From: Oceanobacillus damuensis
GTDB lineage: Bacteria > Bacillota > Bacilli > Bacillales > Amphibacillaceae
DNA: 64,000 nucleotides
NCBI RefSeq assembly: GCF_001618145.1
Contig: NZ_LQNF01000010.1
Location: 97,457 to 161,456, forward strand
Direction of reading: 5' to 3'
Positions 1 through 7,341 of the stretch are shown one piece after another. The position numbers and the translations under genes were made by a program. Under the pieces are notes generated by a model that saw only the letters and a list, made by a program, of their open reading frames with translations, was not told the origin of the DNA and did not search any database. Each line of letters opens with the position of its first letter. Position 1 is the stretch's first letter.

Positions 1-102
1 TTGGGATTTATCTTATAAATTTTGAGTATTTAAGGAGGGGGTCAACCGACCGAAAATGTCCGATTCGGTTGTGGGGCACATAGGTCATGCTGCTGTTGTG
101 TA

Positions 103-138
103 AAAAGAATGGGGAGGATGGAGCCCCCCCATTCTTTT
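103..138. terminator. Bidirectional intrinsic terminator
   Basis: A perfect 12-bp stem (AAAAGAATGGGG at 103-114, complement at 127-138) with a 12-nt loop. A/T tracts on both sides suit termination in either direction. It probably ends a gene lying left of the window. Positions 1-102 and 139-407 hold no gene I can support. Confidence 0.8.
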
Positions 139-407
139 ATGATGATAGGAGATTTGTTCCGATGTTTCCGGGAACGATAAGTAATACACTTTAAACGAGG
201 CGCAGAAGAAGTGTGCAAAAAAAGGAAGGTAGCTAAGAAAGCAACTTTACGGTTAAAAGCCGACTTGGTTTAACAAATATTTCAAATGTGCTGCTGAATA
301 ACAGGGTTTATCATAAATGTATTTAGTCTGTTTTGATGAAATCCTTACCCAAAAAGATAGCGAGTAAAAATAAAAAAGCAGGTATCATTTCTGATGCCCA
401 CTTTTTC

Positions 408-542
408 TTATTCCTTCCATTGCTGTTCAACTTGGGAAATTGCCAGTTGCATCACTTCTTCATCGGATGTGTCTCTGCTTGTAATAACATTGGTTGTGTA
501 AAACTTACCTTCATAATCAACTGTTAAATTAACCTGAATCAA
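408..542 (-). CDS. BA3454-type small stress response protein, 44 aa
   Basis: A small minus-strand gene with a TTG start at 542, preceded by a perfect GGAGGTGA ribosome-binding site. The 44-residue product begins MIQVNLTVDYEGKFY and ends VEQQWKE. This matches my memory of the short Bacillaceae family annotated as BA3454 family stress response proteins: an N-terminal IQVN strand, a middle TNVI strand and a C-terminal acidic helix. The biochemical role of the family is not known to me. It is followed by no obvious strong terminator. A weak sigma-B-like promoter candidate lies upstream (565-590), which would fit a stress role. Family assignment is from memory; the reading frame and ribosome-binding site are clear. 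Confidence 0.75.
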   Translation of the reverse strand: MIQVNLTVDYEGKFYTTNVITSRDTSDEEVMQLAISQVEQQWKE

Positions 543-564
543 TTGTTTCACCTCCTGCTTCTGT

Positions 565-590
565 TTACCTCAACGGGTTAAAGAGAAAAC
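565..590 (-). promoter_or_regulatory. Candidate sigma-B-like promoter of the small stress protein
   Basis: On the minus strand, GTTTTC (590-585) and AGGTAA (570-565) are separated by 14 bases. They resemble the sigma-B consensus GTTTAA / GGGTAT imperfectly in both boxes. Support comes mainly from the downstream stress-type gene. Confidence 0.3.
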
Positions 591-764
591 ATATTTGAAT
601 TGTATAAATTATATATCAATTCAGCCTGATTATATTCCACTCCTAAAAATTTGTATAGATGATTGTATGTAAATTAATGAAAGCTTAGTACAAAATTAAT
701 ATTAAGTTTGCGGATTTATCGGTGTTTGGCTACACTTGGAATAAATAGGAAAGGGGATGGGAGC

Positions 765-1622
765 ATGGAAAGTTTGAAAGTGGGCAGAGCAAGCCTGACA
801 TGGCTCAATGGTGGGGTGACCCATCTTGATGGTGGAGCAATGTTCGGGGTGGTACCTAAGGCATTGTGGGAAAAGAAGTACGCACCAAATGAAAGAAATC
901 AGATTGAATTGCGGACAGACCCGATTTTAATTCAGGTTGACGGGAAAAACTTTTTAATTGATTCTGGAATCGGCAATGATAAATTAACGGATAAGCAATT
1001 GCGAAACTTTGGTGTCCTGGAGCAGTCAATGGTGGCTGAGTCCTTGGGGAAAATGGACTTGACCGTTGATGATATTGATGGGGTTCTGATGACACATCTG
1101 CATTATGACCATGCCTGCGGATTGACAAAAAAGGTCGAAGAGGATACTTATGAAACAATTTTTAAAAACGCGGTCATATATACATCTGAAGTGGAATGGC
1201 ATGAAATGCGCAACCCGAATATTCGTTCCGTGAATTCGTACTGGGAAATGAATTGGAAACCTGTTGTCGATCAGGTTAAGACCTTTACCAAGGAGATAGA
1301 GATTGTAAAGGGTTTGAGAATGATCCATACAAGTGGGCATAGTGATGGACACTCTATTCTTGTTTTTGAAGATAAGGATGAAACCTTCATCCATATGGCT
1401 GATATCATGCCGACACATGCACACCAGAATAAATTATGGGTGCTTGCATATGATGACTATCCAATCAGCTCGGTTCATGAAAAGGAAAAATGGATGGAAT
1501 TCGGATGCAAAAAAGAGGCTTGGTACACATTCTACCATGATGCCTATTACCGGGCTGTTAAATTGAACGAGGCTGGAGAAACGACGGATCACATTGAAAG
1601 AGAAAGATATGAATATAATTGA
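765..1622 (+). CDS. ytnP: YtnP family quorum-quenching lactonase (metallo-beta-lactamase fold)
   Basis: A 285-residue metallo-beta-lactamase-fold hydrolase. The start at ATG 765 is chosen because GGGGATGGGAG lies just before it and the protein then begins [17 protein letters not shown], like B. subtilis YtnP; the open frame reaches further up to 708. The zinc-binding HxHxDH motif is THLHYDH (H111, H113, D115, H116), followed by later ligands in the [10 protein letters not shown] and HMADIMP segments. YtnP-type enzymes hydrolyse N-acyl-homoserine lactone rings and have been reported to interfere with Streptomyces signalling. The product has no signal peptide, so it is presumably cytoplasmic. 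It stands alone between terminators. The family is certain; the natural substrate here is inferred. Confidence 0.92.
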   Translation: MESLKVGRASLTWLNGGVTHLDGGAMFGVVPKALWEKKYAPNERNQIELRTDPILIQVDGKNFLIDSGIGNDKLTDKQLRNFGVLEQSMVAESLGKMDLTVDDIDGVLMTHLHYDHACGLTKKVEEDTYETIFKNAVIYTSEVEWHEMRNPNIRSVNSYWEMNWKPVVDQVKTFTKEIEIVKGLRMIHTSGHSDGHSILVFEDKDETFIHMADIMPTHAHQNKLWVLAYDDYPISSVHEKEKWMEFGCKKEAWYTFYHDAYYRAVKLNEAGETTDHIERERYEYN

Positions 1623-1625
1623 AAA

Positions 1626-1655
1626 GAGACTGGCCATTCTTATATGGCCAGTCTC
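1626..1655. terminator. Hairpin terminator after ytnP
   Basis: A 12-bp perfect stem (GAGACTGGCCAT at 1626-1637, complement at 1644-1655) with a 6-nt loop, directly after the ytnP stop codon. The 3' T tract is poor, so termination efficiency is uncertain. Confidence 0.7.
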
Positions 1656-1715
1656 AAATCTTGCAGGAAGTCAAAATACTGCTATTGCTCCCTGCTTAAC
1701 AGGATTGTTAACCCA

Positions 1716-2045
1716 TTAGTTTAGTGCGGTTTCTTTTGTTTCGATAATACCACCTGTTTCAACATCTACATAAAATTCATATTGCTTATTCTCTCCATCG
1801 ATATTGCGGGTAATGCCACCGCGATATGCATTATAGAGGAGACCGTTTTTTTCGATTTCTTCCGGTTTCATATAAATCCAGGAACCACTGATCGGTCCTT
1901 TTCGTTTAAACATTTCCTTTGCATGATTCAGTGCTTTTTCCGGTGTTATTTTTTGATAATGATTGACTTGCTCTCTTGCCAGATATCCTATAGCAACCCC
2001 TAATGCAGCGGCAAGGAGTACGTTTCTTTTGCTCAATATGTCCAC
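1716..2045 (-). CDS. ytzB: YtzB-like PepSY-domain protein
   Basis: A 109-residue protein with one N-terminal hydrophobic segment (about residues 8-22, NVLLAAALGVAIGYLA) followed by a PepSY-like domain. The domain includes ITPEKALNHAKEMF and a terminal strand reading YEFYVDVETGGIIE. PepSY domains are extracytoplasmic modules often linked to control of proteases or cell-surface enzymes. The product is probably membrane-anchored with the domain outside. In B. subtilis ytzB sits next to ytoP and near ytnP, as here, which supports the name. The function is unknown. The start ATG at 2045 follows a GGGGTGGAC ribosome-binding site. Confidence 0.8.
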   Translation of the reverse strand: MDILSKRNVLLAAALGVAIGYLAREQVNHYQKITPEKALNHAKEMFKRKGPISGSWIYMKPEEIEKNGLLYNAYRGGITRNIDGENKQYEFYVDVETGGIIETKETALN

Positions 2046-2293
2046 CCCTTGAAAAAAGAATAATAGAATGTATATCCATTGTCAGTATACAGGATTGTAT
2101 TTTAAATTGAAAATCATACATGTGTGCTAAGTGGAAAGTTTTAGATATCTTCAGTTATACTTAACCTAGTAGTCAAAAAACTGGTGAAAATGATACATCG
2201 AATTTTGGCTTGCTTTTCATTTTTTACCTAATCTTCTTTTTGAATGCTTACTTGTGCTATTGGATCAGAGACATAAAAATTGGAGGGGATCTA

Positions 2294-3358
2294 ATGAACC
2301 AGGAGACACTTGATCTTTTTAAGAATTTGACAGAGCTTCAAGGTGCACCGGGAAACGAACATCTTGTACGTTCTTTTATGAGAAATGAATTGGAAAAATA
2401 CGCTGATGAAGTAATTCAGGATAATCTTGGCAGTGTATTTGGGGTGAAACGTGGAGACGGCCCAAGAGTCATGGTAGCGGGACATATGGACGAGGTTGGA
2501 TTTATGGTAACCCAAATCACCGAAAATGGTATGCTGCGCTTCCAAACCCTTGGTGGCTGGTGGAATCAGGTCATGTTGGCACAGCGTGTTCAGGTTATGA
2601 CAGCGAATGGGCCTGTTATCGGTGTCATCGGTTCCGTCCCACCGCACCTTCTGACAGATGCTCAGCGCAGCAAGCCGATGGAGATCAAAAATATGCTGAT
2701 TGATATCGGAGCGGATGATCGTGCAGATGCCGAAAAGATTGGAGTGAAACCAGGCGACAGTATTGTCCCGGTAACACCATTCGAACTTATGGCAAACAGC
2801 AAAAAAATCCTGGCGAAAGCCTGGGATAATCGTTATGGTTGTGGACTGTCCATTGAATTATTAAAGGAACTGCAAAAAGAATCATTGCCGAATCAACTGT
2901 ACGCTGGGGCCACTGTACAGGAAGAAGTAGGATTGCGCGGCTCCAAAGTTGCTGCAAATATGATTAAACCGGATATTTTTTATGCACTTGATGCATCCCC
3001 TGCAAATGATGCTTCAGGAGATAAAAAAGCATTTGGTCAATTGGGTAAAGGCGCCTTGCTGCGAATTTTTGACCGCACAATGATTACCCACCGCGGAATT
3101 CGGGAGTTCGTTCTGGATACTGCAGAATCCAATGATATTCCTTACCAGTACTTTATATCACAGGGTGGTACTGACGCCGGAAGTGTGCATCTATCAAACG
3201 AAGGTGTTCCATCAGCAGTAATCGGAATCTGTTCACGTTATATCCATACTTCTGCATCAATCATTCATGTTGATGACTATGCTGCAGCGAAGGAATTGCT
3301 TGTAAAACTAGTTAAAACAACAGATAAAAATACAGTTGAACAAATTAAAAAATATTAG
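2294..3358 (+). CDS. ytoP: M42 family aminopeptidase YtoP
   Basis: A 354-residue cytosolic metallo-aminopeptidase of family M42 (glutamyl or deblocking type), which normally forms large dodecameric shells and trims peptides from the N terminus. Start ATG 2294 follows TGGAGGGG; the open frame extends 28 codons upstream without a good ribosome-binding site. Metal-site and catalytic segments are all visible: [28 protein letters not shown] with the catalytic glutamate, [11 protein letters not shown], and SQGGTDAGS near the end. Length is normal for the family. It stands upstream of a DUF84 gene, separated by a weak hairpin, so some co-transcription is possible. Confidence 0.93.
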   Translation: MNQETLDLFKNLTELQGAPGNEHLVRSFMRNELEKYADEVIQDNLGSVFGVKRGDGPRVMVAGHMDEVGFMVTQITENGMLRFQTLGGWWNQVMLAQRVQVMTANGPVIGVIGSVPPHLLTDAQRSKPMEIKNMLIDIGADDRADAEKIGVKPGDSIVPVTPFELMANSKKILAKAWDNRYGCGLSIELLKELQKESLPNQLYAGATVQEEVGLRGSKVAANMIKPDIFYALDASPANDASGDKKAFGQLGKGALLRIFDRTMITHRGIREFVLDTAESNDIPYQYFISQGGTDAGSVHLSNEGVPSAVIGICSRYIHTSASIIHVDDYAAAKELLVKLVKTTDKNTVEQIKKY

Positions 3359-3370
3359 GTAATATACATC

Positions 3371-3396
3371 AGCTGTCTAATGGGGCAGCTGTTTTA
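3371..3396 (+). terminator. Weak hairpin between ytoP and the DUF84 gene
   Basis: AGCTG at 3371-3375 can pair with CAGCT near 3386-3390, followed by GTTTTAT. The stem is short and the hairpin ends close to the next ribosome-binding site, so it may be only partly effective. Confidence 0.4.
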
Positions 3397-3409
3397 TGAG
3401 GTGAACGGT

Positions 3410-3910
3410 ATGCAAATTGTCATTGGATCTAAAAACCCGACCAAAATACAGGCAGTCAACGATATTTTTCCGGAGGCTGATATTACATCAATGGATGTCG
3501 AGTCCGGTGTTTCAGCACAGCCTTTTTCAGATGAAGAGACAAAGCAGGGTGCACTCAACAGAGCGAGGAATAGTATGGGGTCTTTGGAAAATGCAATTGG
3601 CATAGGGCTTGAAGGGGGAGTCATGTATGTCGATCATCAATTATATTTATGTAATTGGGGAGCACTTGTCACTCCAGATGGCAGCATTTTCACCGGGAGT
3701 GGAGCAAGGATCGTATTGCCAGCAGAAATTGAAGAAGGGCTAAACGATGGGAAAGAACTCGGTGACCTGATGGATGGCTATGCGAAAAAACAGGAGGTTC
3801 GTAAAAAAGAAGGTGCGATCGGCATTTTTACGAATGATCTTCTGTCCCGGCAGGAAATGTTTTCCCATGTCGTCAAATTGCTGCGCGGACAGTGGGAATA
3901 TTGGAACTGA
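3410..3910 (+). CDS. DUF84 family (YjjX-like) inosine/xanthosine triphosphatase
   Basis: A 166-residue protein of the DUF84/NTPase_I-T family. The start is ATG 3410, five bases after GAGGTGA; an upstream in-frame start at 3380 lacks a ribosome-binding site and overlaps a hairpin. The N terminus IVIGSKNPTKIQAV and the central IGLEGGV segment are typical. Characterised relatives such as E. coli YjjX hydrolyse ITP and XTP, which cleans the nucleotide pool of deaminated purines. The protein is presumably cytoplasmic and dimeric. The C-terminal part (AIGIFTNDLLSRQEMF) also fits the family. Catalysis is inferred from the family. Confidence 0.88.
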   Translation: MQIVIGSKNPTKIQAVNDIFPEADITSMDVESGVSAQPFSDEETKQGALNRARNSMGSLENAIGIGLEGGVMYVDHQLYLCNWGALVTPDGSIFTGSGARIVLPAEIEEGLNDGKELGDLMDGYAKKQEVRKKEGAIGIFTNDLLSRQEMFSHVVKLLRGQWEYWN

Positions 3911-3966
3911 TTCTATCGGAAAACATGACGTACGCCTGACCATTTGCGAGAATGCGTGACTTTCTA

Positions 3967-4004
3967 AAAATAAGCTTGGACGAAAGGTGATCCAAGCTTA
4001 TTTT
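3967..4004. terminator. Bidirectional terminator between convergent genes
   Basis: A perfect 14-bp stem (AAAATAAGCTTGGA at 3967-3980, complement at 3991-4004) with a 10-nt loop. It lies between the convergent DUF84 and ytoQ genes and can serve both. Confidence 0.88.
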
Positions 4005-4012
4005 GTTTCCCT

Positions 4013-4453
4013 TTATTCAAATATATATGCAAGTACATCCAACGCCTGATCGATTGTTTCCACTGTGACGTTTGCTTTATTCGTCAATTCCTTCAGAGGG
4101 TGAATAAGTGATTCTGGTCTTACAATGATTGTTGGTTTATTCATCGTCATTGCGGCACTTGCATCCATTGCCGTGTTCCATTGCTTGTACTTTTCTCCAA
4201 ACAATGCAATGACGACATCCGATTTATTCATTAAAACCTGCGTCCGGAAATTATTCACACTTGATGCTGCATCATCTTTAAAAACATCGCCGGGCTGTTC
4301 CCCTAAAATGTCCTCTCCAACCTGATCAGAACGATCGTGATTGGTTTGAGGTGCGACAAATTTAAGCGGAAGATTTCTCTCCTTTGCACTCTGATAAATC
4401 ACATCCCGCCAGTTATCATGGATTTGTCCAGCCAGATAAACAGTCAATTCCAT
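4013..4453 (-). CDS. ytoQ: YtoQ family protein
   Basis: A 146-residue cytoplasmic protein that starts MELTVYLAGQIHDNWRD. The YLAGQIH opening and the later SDVVIALFGEKYKQWNTAMDA segment resemble nucleoside 2-deoxyribosyltransferase-fold proteins, in which an early Rossmann-like strand binds the nucleoside. The family is annotated only as YtoQ, and its reaction is not established as far as I know. Its position between ytoP and ytpP agrees with B. subtilis. The start ATG at 4453 follows a GGAGG-type site about seven bases away. Family assignment is strong; a nucleoside-related role is inference. Confidence 0.85.
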   Translation of the reverse strand: MELTVYLAGQIHDNWRDVIYQSAKERNLPLKFVAPQTNHDRSDQVGEDILGEQPGDVFKDDAASSVNNFRTQVLMNKSDVVIALFGEKYKQWNTAMDASAAMTMNKPTIIVRPESLIHPLKELTNKANVTVETIDQALDVLAYIFE

Positions 4454-4617
4454 CTAAATCCCTCCAAAAATAAAATAATAGTTCCCACCATCATAGTAAA
4501 CAATTTTATAAATATTGCAAAGAGAAAGTACATGTTTTATGAGTTCGAGGTTTAAAAAAATAAATTTTCGTTGTATGATAAGGATTGGTAAAAAAGAACC
4601 AGTCAGGGGGAAACACG

Positions 4618-5130
4618 GTGAAATATCCTTTATATATGCTTGCAGGAGCATTGCTTATCGCTTTTTTACTTGCTGGTTGCAGTATGAAATCAGAAGAAAA
4701 AGCAATTTCCGAGGCAAATGCAGCTGCTGAACATGTCTTTCACAATGAAACCGAAACAGATACAAACTATAAAATCGACAACAATTCTATCTATATACCA
4801 GCACATCTGGAAGTGGAAAGCAGTGATGACAGCAATATTATTTTGGTTAATGGAAGTCAGACGTATATTGTTTTCAATAATCCGATTGAAGCCCCGGTAA
4901 GTGAGTTGAATTACAACGCAGCAACTACGGAAGATGCATTGGTACTTGAATCTTTTGCGGATGCAGATAAATTTGGATATATCCGTATCCTTCCAGATGA
5001 AGGAGAAGGCTATGAAATGCAGATTGGTGCTGGCGGTGCGAAGATCACAACATTCACTTCTAAAGGGAAAATGGCCGAGGATGCAGAGGAACTAATGAAA
5101 TTGGCCAAATCGATTGTTAATCAGGATTGA
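4618..5130 (+). CDS. Putative lipoprotein, unrecognised
   Basis: A 170-residue secreted lipoprotein. I chose the GTG start at 4618 because CAGGGGG lies eight bases before it; a frame-extending ATG at 4585 has none. The signal peptide is short and typical: a lysine, a hydrophobic core, then a lipobox ending LLAGC with the lipidated cysteine at residue 21. The mature part is acidic and opens with a helix (EEKAISEANAAAEHVFHN), followed by a predicted beta-rich domain. I do not recognise a family or function. It is a single-gene unit between ytoQ (opposite strand) and ytpP, followed by a hairpin at 5169-5192. It is absent from the B. subtilis arrangement as I remember it. Confidence 0.8.
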   Translation: MKYPLYMLAGALLIAFLLAGCSMKSEEKAISEANAAAEHVFHNETETDTNYKIDNNSIYIPAHLEVESSDDSNIILVNGSQTYIVFNNPIEAPVSELNYNAATTEDALVLESFADADKFGYIRILPDEGEGYEMQIGAGGAKITTFTSKGKMAEDAEELMKLAKSIVNQD

Positions 5131-5168
5131 GCAGCTTGAGCGATGCGGTTCAGAGCAATTCAGTGGGG

Positions 5169-5192
5169 AGCGGTGCAGATGTGCCGCTTTTT
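5169..5192 (+). terminator. Terminator after the lipoprotein gene
   Basis: AGCGG (5169-5173) pairs with CCGCT (5183-5187), extended inward by wobble pairs, and is followed by a run of five Ts. Confidence 0.65.
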
Positions 5193-5273
5193 AAATTCGC
5201 CAAGAAAAACAAGTGAGTTTGAGAAATAAAATAATTCGCGGTAAAAGAAAACAACTGCGGAAATCCAAGATAA

Positions 5274-5302
5274 TTGAATCCAGACCGAAACAAAGATATG
5301 AT
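5274..5302 (+). promoter_or_regulatory. Sigma-A promoter of ytpP
   Basis: TTGAAT (5274-5279), a 17-base spacer and TATGAT (5297-5302), 25 bases before the ytpP start. It is a good match to the vegetative consensus. Confidence 0.65.
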
Positions 5303-5326
5303 AGTGTTAGAAAGGACGTTGAAAAT

Positions 5327-5647
5327 ATGAAACATTTAGAAACAGTTGAGCAATTTAATGAGTTAAAAAATAATGAACAAGTGATATTTATTTTCTCTGC
5401 AGGATGGTGTCCAGATTGCCGTGTCATAGAGCCTATATTACCGGAAATTGAGGAAGCATATCCCGCATATCAATTTGTCGAAGTGAATCGGGATGAATTT
5501 ATCGAACTTTGCCAGGAACATGATATTTTCGGCATTCCTAGCTTTTTAGCGTTTGCTGATGGAAAGGAAACAGGGCGCTTTGTCAGCAAGGATCGTAAAA
5601 CGAAAGAGGAAATTGTGCAGTTCATCGAGGGTTTATCCCACGTGTAA
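5327..5647 (+). CDS. ytpP: Thioredoxin family protein YtpP
   Basis: A 106-residue cytoplasmic thioredoxin-like protein. The active-site motif is WCPDC (C28 and C31) instead of the WCGPC of classical thioredoxin, and the cis-proline loop is seen as GIPSFLAF. The ATG at 5327 follows AAAGGACG; the frame is open further up, but only this start matches family length. YtpP homologues are small thiol-disulfide oxidoreductases of unsettled physiological partner. The upstream promoter candidate lies at 5274-5302. A run of nine guanines follows three bases after the stop codon. Confidence 0.9.
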   Translation: MKHLETVEQFNELKNNEQVIFIFSAGWCPDCRVIEPILPEIEEAYPAYQFVEVNRDEFIELCQEHDIFGIPSFLAFADGKETGRFVSKDRKTKEEIVQFIEGLSHV

Positions 5648-5724
5648 CCGGGGGGGGGAAGACTCCCATTTATTGATGCATCACTTTATCTGCACATTTC
5701 CAAATGGTTTCAGGAGGTAACAAC

Positions 5725-6534
5725 ATGACGAAAATGACCAGTTTCAAATTGAAAAAAATTCTGGAAGAACGACTCTCAAACGAGAATTACAACACTTCTT
5801 TCAACCGCGATAATGATACGTTTCGCATCGAATGGAAGGATACGAAACAAGGCATCAATATTACATTGCCGAACATGGTTGTAAAGTACAACCAGCGTGG
5901 CGAAGTGGCAATTGATGAGCTTGAAGAGCATGTTAAAGAAGCGTTAAGAATCATGAATGAGGATCATCAGCTGACTGGAATGGAGAAAAACATCTATCCA
6001 GTTATGCGCTCCCCATCCTTTCCCACGGAAACAAAAGCGGGGGCAAAACTGGTCTACAAGGACCATACAGCAGAAACAAGGATTTTTTATGCGCTTGATT
6101 TAGGCAGATCCTATCGTCTTATCGATGAAGAACTGCTAGCGAAAGAGGGATGGTCGAAAGGACGTATTGATGAGATAGCAGCATTCAATGTACGCTCGCT
6201 TTCGGTAGATTATAAACATGACAGTGTGGCAGACAATGATTTTTACTTTGTGGCAACACAAGACGGATTTGACGCCAGCCGTATATTGAATGAAGCGTTT
6301 TTGGAAGAAATGAAGGCAAATGCGAAGGGCGATCTTACCGTTTCCGTGCCGCATCAGGATGTGCTGATTTTTGCTGACATTCAGAATAAAATGGGTTATG
6401 ATATTTTAGCGCAGATGGTAATGAAGTTTTTTGCGGAAGGACGTATTCCGATAACTTCCCTGCCGTTTATTTATGAGGATAAAAAGTTGGAGCCGATTTT
6501 TATACTTGCAAAAAACAGGCCTGAAAACAGCTAG
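5725..6534 (+). CDS. ytpQ: YtpQ, DUF1444 family
   Basis: A 269-residue DUF1444 protein with no signal peptide or membrane segment. ATG 5725 is preceded by AGGAGGTAACAAC. The N-terminal part (TSFKLKKILEERLSNEN) and the C-terminal AQMVMKFFAEGRIPITSLPFIY segment fit the family. The function is unknown. It lies eight bases upstream of ytpR, and the ytpP-ytpQ-ytpR order is conserved in B. subtilis, so the three are likely expressed together at least in part. Confidence 0.9.
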   Translation: MTKMTSFKLKKILEERLSNENYNTSFNRDNDTFRIEWKDTKQGINITLPNMVVKYNQRGEVAIDELEEHVKEALRIMNEDHQLTGMEKNIYPVMRSPSFPTETKAGAKLVYKDHTAETRIFYALDLGRSYRLIDEELLAKEGWSKGRIDEIAAFNVRSLSVDYKHDSVADNDFYFVATQDGFDASRILNEAFLEEMKANAKGDLTVSVPHQDVLIFADIQNKMGYDILAQMVMKFFAEGRIPITSLPFIYEDKKLEPIFILAKNRPENS

Positions 6535-6542
6535 GAGGATGA

Positions 6543-7151
6543 ATGAAAATGGATGTATTTTACAATCCGGATGGTATTGGTGATGTATTGCTTATCCCGA
6601 TCAAGGATGGGAACAGATACGAAATTACACATGAAAAATTTGGTGACATTACCAAAATAACCACAAAAGATGGAGATGTTCTTGGTTATAATATTTTCCA
6701 GGCCTCCAAGTATTTTGATTTGCAGGACAAAGGTAATATCAAACTGACGGAAGCACTCTTAGATGAAATGAAACAGGTTTTTGAAGCCAATCAACTGAGC
6801 GACCCCCTTGAATTTGATTTAAGCCCGAAATTTGTAGTAGGGTATGTTACAAGTAAAGGTCCACATGAAAATGCGGATAAGTTAAGTGTTTGTCAGGTAG
6901 ACGTCGGCAGTGAAACATTGCAGATTGTTTGCGGGGCACCTAATGTCGATACAGACCAAAAAGTAGTTGTTGCCAAAGTCGGTGCAACGATGCCAAGCGG
7001 ATTGAAGATTAAACCATCGGAGTTAAGAGGTGTTCCATCCAATGGTATGATTTGCTCCCAAAAAGAACTCGGTCTGCCGGACGCACCAAAGGAAAAAGGA
7101 ATCTACGTACTTGATAACTCCCATACGGTGGGCGAAGAATTTGTATTTTAA
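6543..7151 (+). CDS. ytpR: YtpR, tRNA-binding-domain protein
   Basis: A 202-residue protein whose C-terminal half (about residues 95-200) is an EMAP-type OB-fold tRNA-binding domain like that at the N terminus of PheT. It is recognisable by [25 protein letters not shown], split here across the strand, and [20 protein letters not shown]. The N-terminal half is a YtpR-specific domain of unknown role. It probably binds tRNA or another structured RNA, but the partner is not known. Start ATG 6543 follows AGGAGGATGA; ATG 6549 is an equally possible start. It is followed by a clear terminator. Confidence 0.9.
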   Translation: MKMDVFYNPDGIGDVLLIPIKDGNRYEITHEKFGDITKITTKDGDVLGYNIFQASKYFDLQDKGNIKLTEALLDEMKQVFEANQLSDPLEFDLSPKFVVGYVTSKGPHENADKLSVCQVDVGSETLQIVCGAPNVDTDQKVVVAKVGATMPSGLKIKPSELRGVPSNGMICSQKELGLPDAPKEKGIYVLDNSHTVGEEFVF

Positions 7152-7155
7152 CCGT

Positions 7156-7190
7156 AACAACCCTTGTAAGTCATGCAGGGGTTGTTTTTA
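7156..7190 (+). terminator. Terminator after ytpR
   Basis: AACAACCC (7156-7163) pairs with GGGTTGTT (7179-7186), followed by TTTA. Confidence 0.85.
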
Positions 7191-7341
7191 TGTTCAAAAA
7201 TTAATTGCTGCCAAAACATATACTATTTTTTTAGAAAGAGGCACTTTTCATTTCCTTTTTCAGGATTCATTCCAAATGTGCTTAAAAACTGCTAAAATAG
7301 AGATTGAACGATTTTTAGGTAAAAGAAATGAGTGAATAAAT

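Noticed and set aside
56..103. A 15-codon open frame (MSDSVVGHIGHAAVV) after AGGAGGGGG
   Set aside because: The spacing from the ribosome-binding site is long (about 15 bases), the product is tiny and I know no family; the segment also forms an inverted repeat and may be the end of a leader.
333..527. Plus-strand 64-codon open frame
   Set aside because: It is antisense to the better supported small stress gene at 408-542 and has no ribosome-binding site.
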